A program made the position numbers and the translations under genes. Below are positions 1-5,396 of a DNA stretch of 6,174 nt, piece after piece. The notes under the pieces are model-generated. The model had not been told where the DNA came from, made no database searches, and saw nothing but the letters and a program-made list of their open reading frames with translations. Position 1 is the first letter of the stretch. Every line of letters begins with the position of its first letter. The DNA comes from Thermodesulfobacteriota bacterium (GTDB lineage: Bacteria; Desulfobacterota; Desulfobacteria; Desulfobacterales; RPRI01): NCBI GenBank assembly GCA_030836965.1, contig JAUPLM010000193.1, positions 1 to 6,174 of the forward strand, given 5' to 3'.

Positions 1-221
1 TGCGAACGGATTTGAGATTTTTGGGAAATAGATTTTTATATTACTGAACGTAAAAATCACAAGCTGTTTGAGGGCATCAGCCCGAGTTCTTGGGATTTAG
101 CGAAGTGATTTAAAAATCCCCAAAAAGCTCATTAAGTGAGCATATTAAGACTTTCAACGAGTTACTCTAACACAGGTGCCACAAAGCTGCATAAAAAGAC
201 TTTTTACGAAGCCGCCGGGTC
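1..221. other. Structured, gene-free region downstream of the dehydratase operon
   Basis: I see no credible protein or RNA gene here. The plus-strand open frame that begins at 136 only shadows the activator gene. The stretch is rich in short inverted repeats: GATTTTTA at 31-38 against TAAAAATC at 51-58; AAATCAC at 54-60 against GTGATTT at 105-111; GGGC at 72-75 against GCCC at 80-83 with loop ATCA; GCTCA at 127-131 against TGAGC at 137-141; and an AT hairpin at 192-206 with loop GAC. The motif GATTTTT also recurs at 16-22 and 31-37. The density of nested, partly exclusive pairings resembles a dispersed intergenic repeat or structured 3' region rather than random spacer. Only one copy is in the window, so repeat status cannot be shown. 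Confidence 0.4.
122..141 (-). terminator. Possible intrinsic terminator of the dehydratase operon
   Basis: Read on the minus strand, GCTCA (141-137), loop CTTAA and TGAGC (131-127) form a perfect 5-bp stem followed directly by five T (126-122). It lies about 80 nt after the stop codon of the activator, the last gene of the operon. The stem is short and only moderately GC-rich, so termination may be weak. The AT hairpin at 192-206, closer to the stop codon, is an even weaker alternative. Confidence 0.4.
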
Positions 222-989
222 TCAAAGAGTCATTGCGATCAGGGCAGCCCCTATAGCTCCCGTCAACTGGGCCTTTTCGGAAACCTCTATAGGCTTCCCG
301 GTCTTAGCCTCAAGCGCCTTCACAACTCCGATATTTTTTGCCACCCCTCCGGTCATCATAACGGGCGAAGTAAGGCCCAGCCTCCCGGCCATAGCCGCCA
401 CCCTTGAGCCTATTGATTCATGGATTCCTGCTATTATGTTTTTCCGCTTTTCGCCTTTAGCGATAAGAGATATCACTTCGGATTCGGCGAACACCGTGCA
501 AAGACTGCTTATTCTGGCCGGATTATCCGCCTCGAGAGACATCTTCCCGAAATCATTTATATCTACTTCAAGCGCCCTTGCCATAACTTCAAGAAACCTG
601 CCTGTTCCCGCGGCGCACTTGTCGTTCATGGCGAAGTCCTTGACTCTTCCGGTTTCATCCATGACAATTGCCTTGCTGTCCTGCCCGCCGATATCTATCA
701 CGGACCGGACAGCCGGATTGAGAAAATGGGCGCCGGCTGCATGACATGTTATCTCGGTAATGCTCTTTCCAGCAAAGGTTACGCTGTTTCTTCCATATCC
801 TGTGGCAACAATGCCGACGATATCGGATCTTGCGATGCCGGCTTCGGATATTATTTTTCCAAAAACGTTTTCACCGGCATTTCTGGCGTTATATCCCGTT
901 ATGACAACCGCGGTGGATAAAAGCTTCCCGTCCTCGACCAGGGCGGCCTTCGCGGTTATCGATCCGACATCAATACCTGCTGTAATCAT
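222..989 (-). CDS. 2-hydroxyacyl-CoA dehydratase activator (HgdC/BadF/BcrA-type ATPase)
   Basis: This 255-residue protein belongs to the ASKHA-fold BadF/BadG/BcrA/BcrD family. In this family a homodimer with one bridging [4Fe-4S] cluster uses ATP hydrolysis to push an electron onto the partner dehydratase ('archerase'). Visible motifs are the first phosphate loop GIDVGS (residues 5-10), the second DIGGQDSK (99-106), NDKCAAGTGRFLE (122-134) and SSLCTVFAESE (161-171). Cys125 and Cys164 in the last two are the expected cluster ligands. The adenosine-site motif MMTGGVAKN is at 211-219. The length is normal for a stand-alone activator. The start ATG is 6 nt after the stop of the 413-aa subunit gene, and its ribosome binding site GGGGTGA overlaps that stop, which suggests translational coupling. 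With one ATPase gene rather than the two of class I benzoyl-CoA reductase, the HgdC-like homodimer reading is preferred. The family call is firm; the substrate of the system is not known. Confidence 0.93.
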   Translation of the reverse strand: MITAGIDVGSITAKAALVEDGKLLSTAVVITGYNARNAGENVFGKIISEAGIARSDIVGIVATGYGRNSVTFAGKSITEITCHAAGAHFLNPAVRSVIDIGGQDSKAIVMDETGRVKDFAMNDKCAAGTGRFLEVMARALEVDINDFGKMSLEADNPARISSLCTVFAESEVISLIAKGEKRKNIIAGIHESIGSRVAAMAGRLGLTSPVMMTGGVAKNIGVVKALEAKTGKPIEVSEKAQLTGAIGAALIAMTL

Positions 990-995
990 ATATCT

Positions 996-2237
996 TCACC
1001 CCGCCTTTAATACTTCCATGAATGCGTCTATTCTTGTTTCAACCTGGCTTTCCGAAAAACTCCTCTCATCAACCATATCGGCTTCTATCATCAGGGTCGG
1101 AATTTTTCTTTTCTCCTGAACAATCCGCTGAATATCATACTGACCGAGAGAATATGGCTTGCAGCTTCTGTTTGAGTGCATTACAAGGCCGTCAGCATCA
1201 TATTTATCTATCATATCTATAACAGTTTCGGCCATCTCATCAACGCCTATATTAAGGTATATCCTTGAATATCCTTCGGCCATCGTTCCCAGAAAATCGT
1301 TTTCATTTATATATTTCAATGATCCGCACCAGGCCGAAGTATAAGTATCGGCGACAAGACAGGCATCATGGGCGGCAAACTTGTCTGAAAGCCATTTGGT
1401 CCTGTACCATATGGGAAGGTTATCCCACAGGAGCCTGTACTTTTCATTCGGAACAGCGCTGATCCCGGAAGCTATTCTCTCCTTCATCTCCTCAAGCAGC
1501 CCCGTGTAATAATCGACAACAACACTTGTTCCCCGGAGGGTTACTATCAGTGCAAGGTGAAAAAACGCATCGAAGGCGCTCATGGGCGCCGGTTTATGCG
1601 CAGCCGTATCGAGCACGGCCTGCCACAGGCGCTGACCCTGCACGGAAAGCTTTCCGACCTCGGCCATTTTGTCATAATCATATTTTTTCCCGCAGACCGT
1701 CTCCAGAAACTTTATATATTCGTCCACCTGTTTTCTCACATATTTTCTTGCTTCATCAGAAAATCCCGTATGCGCGAACGGAGTGTCGAGGATAAAGAGC
1801 GGAACATTGAAATACCTGGCCTGGACTTCATACCATTTCAATACTGTTCCGCAGATGTTATTGCAGCATACAAGCATGTCAGGCCTGGGCAGTCCGCCTA
1901 TGGGACCTCCGTTTACCGGGGCGCAGGCAATGTCGGCTCTGGCATAGGAACAGAGATCTCTCGAATATCCCATCTCCTCGGATTTTTCGCAAAGGCCGAT
2001 GCCCATTTTGGATGCTCCTATCATTGCGCCGTGATTTTCCGGATACACGGGTATGATGTCCATTACTATCAGAGGTTCAACTGGACCGCCGCTTGTTATC
2101 CATGCGACTTTCCTTCCGGTCTGTTCGGCAGTCTTGGCCTCCACATAGTAATTGGTCATGATCTCTTTCATCTTTTTTACGGATTTTATCTTTCTCTTTT
2201 CTTTTTCCGGATCCGGAGTATGGCTGTTGCCGGTCAT
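996..2237 (-). CDS. 2-hydroxyacyl-CoA dehydratase family subunit (BcrB/HgdA-like, larger)
   Basis: This 413-residue protein belongs to the HgdB/BcrB/BcrC superfamily, whose subunits each bind an iron-sulfur cluster and together remove water from 2-hydroxyacyl-CoA by a ketyl-radical route or reduce an aromatic CoA ester. Likely cluster cysteines, by family pattern, are Cys96 (LCSYARAD), Cys129 (NNICGT) and Cys359 (NRSCKPYS). The segment near residues 235-275 (LRGTSVVVDYY, then NEKYRLLWDNLPIWY) resembles the BcrB/BadE branch. The first 25 residues are charged and lysine-rich, with no signal peptide, so the protein should be cytoplasmic. The start ATG has GAGGAG 6 nt upstream and lies 19 nt after the preceding stop codon, so the gene is cotranscribed with it. 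It should pair with the 373-aa subunit as a heterodimer activated by the downstream ATPase. Superfamily membership is secure; I cannot separate dehydratase from reductase chemistry or name the substrate. Confidence 0.88.
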   Translation of the reverse strand: MTGNSHTPDPEKEKRKIKSVKKMKEIMTNYYVEAKTAEQTGRKVAWITSGGPVEPLIVMDIIPVYPENHGAMIGASKMGIGLCEKSEEMGYSRDLCSYARADIACAPVNGGPIGGLPRPDMLVCCNNICGTVLKWYEVQARYFNVPLFILDTPFAHTGFSDEARKYVRKQVDEYIKFLETVCGKKYDYDKMAEVGKLSVQGQRLWQAVLDTAAHKPAPMSAFDAFFHLALIVTLRGTSVVVDYYTGLLEEMKERIASGISAVPNEKYRLLWDNLPIWYRTKWLSDKFAAHDACLVADTYTSAWCGSLKYINENDFLGTMAEGYSRIYLNIGVDEMAETVIDMIDKYDADGLVMHSNRSCKPYSLGQYDIQRIVQEKRKIPTLMIEADMVDERSFSESQVETRIDAFMEVLKAG

Positions 2238-2256
2238 TTTCTTCTCCTCTGTTTAT

Positions 2257-3378
2257 TTAAGCCTGTAACATTTCAAGAAAAGCCTCACACCTCGTCTTAA
2301 ACTGTCCTTCGGACGGAAGCTGTTCCTCAATTTCGAAAAGCATGTTCGGGATCCCTTCCCTGTCCAGCATAGCCTTAAGGTAAGGGTAATCGAAGGAATG
2401 GGGGTCGCAGAATTTCAGGAAGAGAAAGATGACGCCTTTCGCGCCGCTTTCCCTTACAATCTTTATAATATGTTCACCTCTTGTCCAGAGTCCGGAATGT
2501 TTTGCCGGACAATTTATGCGTTCCCTGTATCTTTCCGCTATTGATTCCACGATATCACCTTCGAGACCGATCTCTCCCTCAAAATATCTCGAACCGGTGC
2601 AGAAGTCATCTCCTGCCACCGTTCCCCCCGACTCTTCAATAATGGAATAGATATCGGGCAGGTTACAGACTCCGCCTGCGAGCACGACTTTCTTGCCGGC
2701 CGGTTTACCGGCCGCCCTTCCCGGTTGAATAGATCCGGCGAACTCCGAAAGTTCTTCAAGAAGATGATCCCTGTCCATCACCATCGATGCTTTCACAATT
2801 GCATGCAGATCTCCGCTTCCGATCAATGACGGGTTTTCAGCACGCGCGCGGTAAATTTTTCCCATGAGACCCCTGATCCGGTTATATTTCACCGCGGAAG
2901 CTTTAAGATTATTCCCGGATATTACAACTCCAAGTCCATTTTCAATGTCGCGCAGGAATTTTCTTAAAACATCGGACATGTATTCACGAGAGCTGTTTGT
3001 GTCGAGTTTTACCGGCAGTACGACATCTGTATGGAATCCGGTTTTTACATTTATCCTCCATATATCCGAAAGCCTTTGTATCGAATCGCAGGTATGCGGA
3101 AAAACAACCCCGTCAAGGAAATCAAGATTTCCTGACAAGGCATCATCAAGCGCTCCCCGAATCAGGCTGCAGCTGTAAGCCTGAAGATGGGCATCGGCGA
3201 GGGAATCTCCTCCTCTTCCGAAAATCCTGAACGGAATGGCTCCTGCTGCGTCAATTATCTCTTCCGGGGTATAAGTGCAAAAATAACCGATTATCTTTCT
3301 GCCACTCTCTTTCTTTACTTTTTTTGCATAATCATAAGGGTTTTCAGCTATCTCATGAAACAAGGCCAGGTTTTTCAT
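2257..3378 (-). CDS. 2-hydroxyacyl-CoA dehydratase family subunit (HgdB/BcrC-like, smaller)
   Basis: This 373-residue protein is the second member of the HgdB/BcrC superfamily in the operon and its first gene. The early segment SGRKIIGYFCTYTPEEIIDAAG (written here only as a landmark, residues 25-46, key features Gly31, Pro38, Glu39 and Glu40) is the usual N-terminal signature. Likely [4Fe-4S] ligands are Cys70 (AYSCSLIRGALD), Cys97 (PHTCDSIQRLSDIW) and Cys324 (LKFCDPHSFDYP). The loop VVLAGGVCNLPDI (231-243) opens the second Rossmann-like domain. The C-terminus (residues 345-373, with IEEQLP and the QFKTRCEAFLEML helix) is typical. Length and domain order are normal, with no break. The start ATG is preceded by GGGAG about 11 nt upstream, and a TATAAT box lies 20-25 nt upstream. 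Cytoplasmic and presumably oxygen-sensitive. The substrate (2-hydroxyacyl-CoA such as hydroxyglutaryl- or aryllactyl-CoA, or an aromatic or alicyclic CoA ester) cannot be read from the sequence. Confidence 0.88.
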   Translation of the reverse strand: MKNLALFHEIAENPYDYAKKVKKESGRKIIGYFCTYTPEEIIDAAGAIPFRIFGRGGDSLADAHLQAYSCSLIRGALDDALSGNLDFLDGVVFPHTCDSIQRLSDIWRINVKTGFHTDVVLPVKLDTNSSREYMSDVLRKFLRDIENGLGVVISGNNLKASAVKYNRIRGLMGKIYRARAENPSLIGSGDLHAIVKASMVMDRDHLLEELSEFAGSIQPGRAAGKPAGKKVVLAGGVCNLPDIYSIIEESGGTVAGDDFCTGSRYFEGEIGLEGDIVESIAERYRERINCPAKHSGLWTRGEHIIKIVRESGAKGVIFLFLKFCDPHSFDYPYLKAMLDREGIPNMLFEIEEQLPSEGQFKTRCEAFLEMLQA

Positions 3379-3398
3379 CTTAAAAAATACTCCCAGTT

Positions 3399-3404
3399 AT
3401 TATA
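3399..3404 (-). promoter_or_regulatory. Candidate -10 box for the dehydratase operon
   Basis: The minus strand reads TATAAT, a perfect sigma-70-type -10 hexamer, 20-25 nt upstream of the 373-aa subunit start. Transcription would begin near 3392, leaving a very short leader that contains the GGGAG ribosome binding site. No convincing -35 hexamer is visible at 16-18 nt spacing, so the promoter may depend on an activator or use another sigma factor. Confidence 0.4.
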
Positions 3405-3564
3405 CAAGGTTAATTTCCTGCGTACTTACCCACTATTCTCTATTTTTGCTCTTCAATCACATCTTCACCTGTGTTAATTCATTTATATAAGTGAAGACCG
3501 ATTATTATGCCCGTGACTTAAATCATGCTGTTTAAAAAATCAACTTAATCTCCTAAAAGTTGTA

Positions 3565-3570
3565 TATAAT
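3565..3570 (+). promoter_or_regulatory. Candidate distal plus-strand -10 box with upstream inverted repeat
   Basis: A perfect TATAAT is preceded by the 6-bp inverted repeat CAACTT (3541-3546)/AAGTTG (3557-3562), which lies where a -35 region and a regulator would sit. The -35 match itself is poor. It would give a leader of about 130 nt to the gene at 3705. In so AT-rich a region a chance TATAAT is possible. Confidence 0.3.
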
Positions 3571-3672
3571 TTTCGTCTTGACCGGAACCGCACCGGATGA
3601 TAGTTATAAAAACATCTTTAAACAGACATCTTTTTCGTTTTATGTTTTTGTTTTCTCAACATATATCTCATA

Positions 3673-3692
3673 TATAACAGTTACATTAACTG
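3673..3692 (+). promoter_or_regulatory. Candidate proximal promoter and palindromic operator of the DUF2080-GNAT pair
   Basis: TATAAC (3673-3678) is a plausible -10 box, with a weak TTGTTT (3648-3653) upstream at a long 19-nt spacing. It runs directly into the perfect palindrome CAGTTA-CAT-TAACTG (3678-3692), which would cover the transcription start, and the ribosome binding site AAGGG (3693-3697) follows at once. This fits an autoregulatory operator, or an RNA hairpin next to the ribosome binding site. The palindrome is seen directly; the function is inferred. Confidence 0.45.
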
Positions 3693-3704
3693 AAGGGTTT
3701 TAAA

Positions 3705-3890
3705 GTGCTGAACGAAAAAATACCCAAAAATATTGACGGCACACCTCCGCATCAAAAAGCAAAAGTAAAATTTGAGATTTACGGCGAAGAGATGATCGAA
3801 AAAGAGGTCAAGCTGAGCGGGAACAGCGGAAGAGTGTATCTCCCTCCGGACTGGGTTGGCCATCAGGTCAAAATAATCAGGACCGATTGA
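3705..3890 (+). CDS. DUF2080-type transposase-associated small protein (AbrB-like)
   Basis: This 61-residue protein starts at GTG with AAGGG 7 nt upstream. Its C-terminal half carries GNSGRVYLPPDWVGHQVKII (residues 39-58). The pattern G-N-S-G-R-V-Y-L-P-x-x-W-x-G-x-x-V-x-[VI]-I is what I recall for DUF2080, a family often annotated as 'putative transposon-encoded' or 'transposase-associated' and best known from archaea. The stretch also resembles the swapped-hairpin AbrB/MazE DNA-binding fold (N-S-x-x-[VI]-x-[LI]-P). No transposase lies beside it in the window. The GNAT gene follows 18 nt later on the same strand, so the two are very likely cotranscribed. Molecular function is unknown. DNA binding and autoregulation through the upstream palindrome are inferences. 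A minus-strand open frame over the same bases is a shadow. Confidence 0.7.
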   Translation: MLNEKIPKNIDGTPPHQKAKVKFEIYGEEMIEKEVKLSGNSGRVYLPPDWVGHQVKIIRTD

Positions 3891-3908
3891 AATAAGAGGA
3901 AACAGTTT

Positions 3909-4346
3909 GTGGATAATATACTCATAAGAAAGCTCAAAAGCGAAGACGCTGAAGAAATCAGCAAAATTTATCTCTCGATAACAAAAACGACCAGCGTCGA
4001 CGATTTCAGAAAAATCGTCGCCAAACAGTCCCAGAGGGATGAAGACGCCAGCTTTGTGGCCGAGCTGAACGGAAAAGTAGTCGGGTACCTGATAAGCTAT
4101 ACTCTTATCGGAGGATTCGGAATAGCTAAAAGCGCCTGGGTGGCCAACATCGGCGTTAACCCAAAGTTCATGGGTCAGGGAATCGGAGAAAAGATGGCCG
4201 CCGAAATTTTTAAATATTACAGGAATAAAGGAATCAAGGATATTTATACTTCAGTAACGTGGGACTCCACCGATCTTCTCTCTTTTTTCAAAACCCTCGG
4301 TTTCGACAGGAGTGAATTCATAAATCTCAAAAGAAGCCTTGGATAG
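3909..4346 (+). CDS. GNAT family N-acetyltransferase
   Basis: This 145-residue, single-domain GNAT protein transfers an acetyl group from acetyl-CoA to an amine. The N-terminal strand ILIRKLKSEDAEEI (4-17) is typical. The central strand has ELNGKVVGYLI (52-62). Motif A, IGVNPKFMGQGIGEKM (81-96), contains the Q-x-x-G-x-G-type pyrophosphate loop (Gln90, Gly91, Gly93). The C-terminal helix and strand FFKTLGFDRSEFINLKRSL (126-144) is the usual motif B. The start is GTG with AGAGGA ending 8 nt upstream, and the stop is TAG. It resembles RimI-like acetyltransferases, but the substrate (protein N-terminus, small molecule or charged tRNA) cannot be told. Linkage to the small AbrB-like gene raises the option of a GNAT toxin with its antitoxin. 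Known GNAT toxins usually pair with ribbon-helix-helix antitoxins, so this is weak. The gene ends 65 nt from the convergent mvhD stop with no strong terminator between. Confidence 0.87.
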   Translation: MDNILIRKLKSEDAEEISKIYLSITKTTSVDDFRKIVAKQSQRDEDASFVAELNGKVVGYLISYTLIGGFGIAKSAWVANIGVNPKFMGQGIGEKMAAEIFKYYRNKGIKDIYTSVTWDSTDLLSFFKTLGFDRSEFINLKRSLG

Positions 4347-4411
4347 ACATTTAAGAAGTTATCCGTCTCCTCGCATAAACCCGGTTCTATCAATTGAAGC
4401 AGCAAAAATAT

Positions 4412-5248
4412 TTATTTTTCTTTACCCTTTCTGACTATGGTTCTTTTCTCTTCAGGAAGAGGAGGAGGAACAGGCTCTCCGGAAATCTTCTTCACAGCGC
4501 CAAAGCGTGGAGGGCAGGCTTCAAGACAAGTTCCGCATTTTATGCATTTCTCCTGATCAACTACATGGATCCGGTTCTTGCCGCCTGAAATCGCCTCTAC
4601 AGGACATCTTTTGGAGCAGATCATACAGGCCTGGCACTTGTCCGGATCAATGTAGTACGAGGGAACCTCGCTGAATAACCTGTCAATCTCATCTACTGTG
4701 AAAAGTTTATCATATTCTTCTTTATCCCGGAGACGTGACCCCAGTTTTCCGTTTTCCACCATTTTAATGTATGGGATCAGCTTTGAAATTTCCGCAAGTC
4801 TGGACTTTAATTCCTTTTCGTCTATTCCTTCACCTTTGCCGAGCGGTCCTAACTTCCTCACTTTGCTGCTGAAATCATTCATTACTTCAGCAAAAAGAAT
4901 CCCTTCGCCGGAAGACATGAATTCAATCCTTAATCTTTCCGGGTTAAGTCCGATGTGCTCCATTATTTTTTTACATAGAAGCACCATGTTCAGTGCGTGG
5001 TAATTTCCATGAGTGATATAATTGCATTCATTTAAATGGCAACCACCTATAAACACTCCGTCCGCCCCTTTTGAGAAAGCCCGCAGTACAAACGCCGGGT
5101 CGACCCTGCCGGAACACATGACGCGGATAAGCCTCATTTCAGTAGTATATTGAAGTCTGGAAACTCCAGCCAGGTCAGCAGCGCCGTATCCTCACCACTG
5201 GCATACAAAACCCAGTATTCTCGGTTTAAATTTAAGTCCGGTACTCAT
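4412..5248 (-). CDS. mvhD: MvhD-ferredoxin fusion selenoprotein (in-frame UGA read as selenocysteine)
   Basis: The product is 278 residues if the TGA at 5192-5194 is read as selenocysteine. The N-terminal MvhD (hydrogenase delta subunit, FlpD) domain, residues 9-135, passes electrons to HdrA through a [2Fe-2S] cluster. Its conserved positions are Cys16-x-x-Sec19 (FVCQWUGYGAADLAGVSR), Cys45 (VMCSGRVDP), and Cys70 and Cys75 (GGCHLNEC). A linker follows, then a 2[4Fe-4S] ferredoxin domain with Cys205, 208, 211, 215 and Cys235, 238, 241, 245. MvhD alone is about 140 residues, so the ferredoxin tail is an added electron outlet. The start at 5248 is chosen because GGAAGGA precedes that ATG by 8 nt and the 37 residues before Met38 fit the family. 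The internal ATG at 5137 has no ribosome binding site and would drop the C-x-x-U half of the cluster site. It lies downstream of hdrA on the same strand. The stop is TAA. The family call is firm; Sec insertion is strongly inferred. Confidence 0.9.
5157..5169 (-). promoter_or_regulatory. SECIS-like hairpin in mvhD mRNA
   Basis: On the minus strand CTGGA (5169-5165), loop GTT (5164-5162) and TCCAG (5161-5157) form a perfect 5-bp stem that starts 22 nt after the UGA. Bacterial SECIS elements lie inside the coding sequence just after the UGA and carry a G at or near the start of a small apical loop, as here (GU, as in the E. coli fdhF apical loop). The lower stem is not well paired, so this is a candidate only. 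Confidence 0.55.
5192..5194 (-). other. Selenocysteine codon (UGA) of mvhD
   Basis: The minus strand reads TGC-CAG-TGG-TGA-GGA, giving C-Q-W-U-G at residues 16-20. The UGA falls exactly where MvhD relatives have the second cysteine of C-x-x-C, and the frame is family-like on both sides. MvhD/VhuD and HdrA homologues are established selenoprotein families in methanogens and in sulfate-reducing bacteria. Confidence 0.88.
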
Positions 5249-5396
5249 TCTTTTTTTCCTTCCAGAGTCATAAATCCCTGCCCGCCTGTTCACAGTGACT
5301 GTTCAAACGGTTAGTCCGAAGCCGTTTAGATTGTGAGCTGACGGGATCAGCAGCCTTCAGTCTTTCAGCCGGAACAGATACCATCTGTTTGCTGTT
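5249..5396 (-). other. Intercistronic region between hdrA and mvhD with several hairpins
   Basis: This 148-nt gap is long for an hdrA-mvhD pair. On the transcribed strand it contains AACAGAT-GGT-ATCTGTT (5389-5373), a perfect 7-bp hairpin starting 8 nt after the hdrA stop; GCTGA-TCCCG-TCAGC (5351-5337); and AAACGG (5327-5322)/CCGTTT (5310-5305) with an 11-nt loop. CTGTTCA occurs twice on the plus strand (5286-5292 and 5299-5305). None is followed by a T-run, so these are not standard terminators. The last 20 nt hold the GGAAGGA ribosome binding site of mvhD. A role in mRNA processing or differential expression is possible but unproven. Confidence 0.45.

Larger units (their letters stand above)
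3379..3704. other. Divergent intergenic region between the dehydratase operon and the DUF2080-GNAT pair
   Basis: This AT-rich stretch of 326 nt has no credible gene. It should carry the promoters of both flanking units. Landmarks are TATAAT on the minus strand (3399-3404) facing the dehydratase operon, TATAAT on the plus strand (3565-3570) preceded by the inverted repeat CAACTT (3541-3546)/AAGTTG (3557-3562), a repeated ACCGG (3581-3585 and 3592-3596), the inverted repeat ATATAT-ctc-ATATAT (3661-3675), and the palindrome at 3678-3692 described separately. Confidence 0.6.

Noticed and set aside
136..920. Plus-strand open frames of 202 and 166 codons opposite the activator gene
   Set aside because: They overlap the well-supported ATPase on the other strand and show no domain or credible ribosome binding site.
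1557..2300. A 247-codon plus-strand open frame opposite the 413-aa dehydratase subunit
   Set aside because: It is antisense to a clear family member, has no recognisable motif, and its composition is that of a mirrored coding frame.
3681..3863. A 60-codon minus-strand open frame over the DUF2080 gene
   Set aside because: The plus-strand frame has a family motif and ribosome binding site; the minus frame is its shadow.
4404..4419. AAAAATA/TATTTTT inverted repeat as a terminator between the convergent GNAT and mvhD genes
   Set aside because: The stem is purely A-T with almost no loop and overlaps the mvhD stop codon, so it is too weak to call.
5192..5194. TGA as a true stop codon, sequencing error or pseudogene mark in mvhD
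   Set aside because: The frame is family-like on both sides, the codon falls exactly at a redox Cys position known to be Sec in this family, and a SECIS-like hairpin follows.
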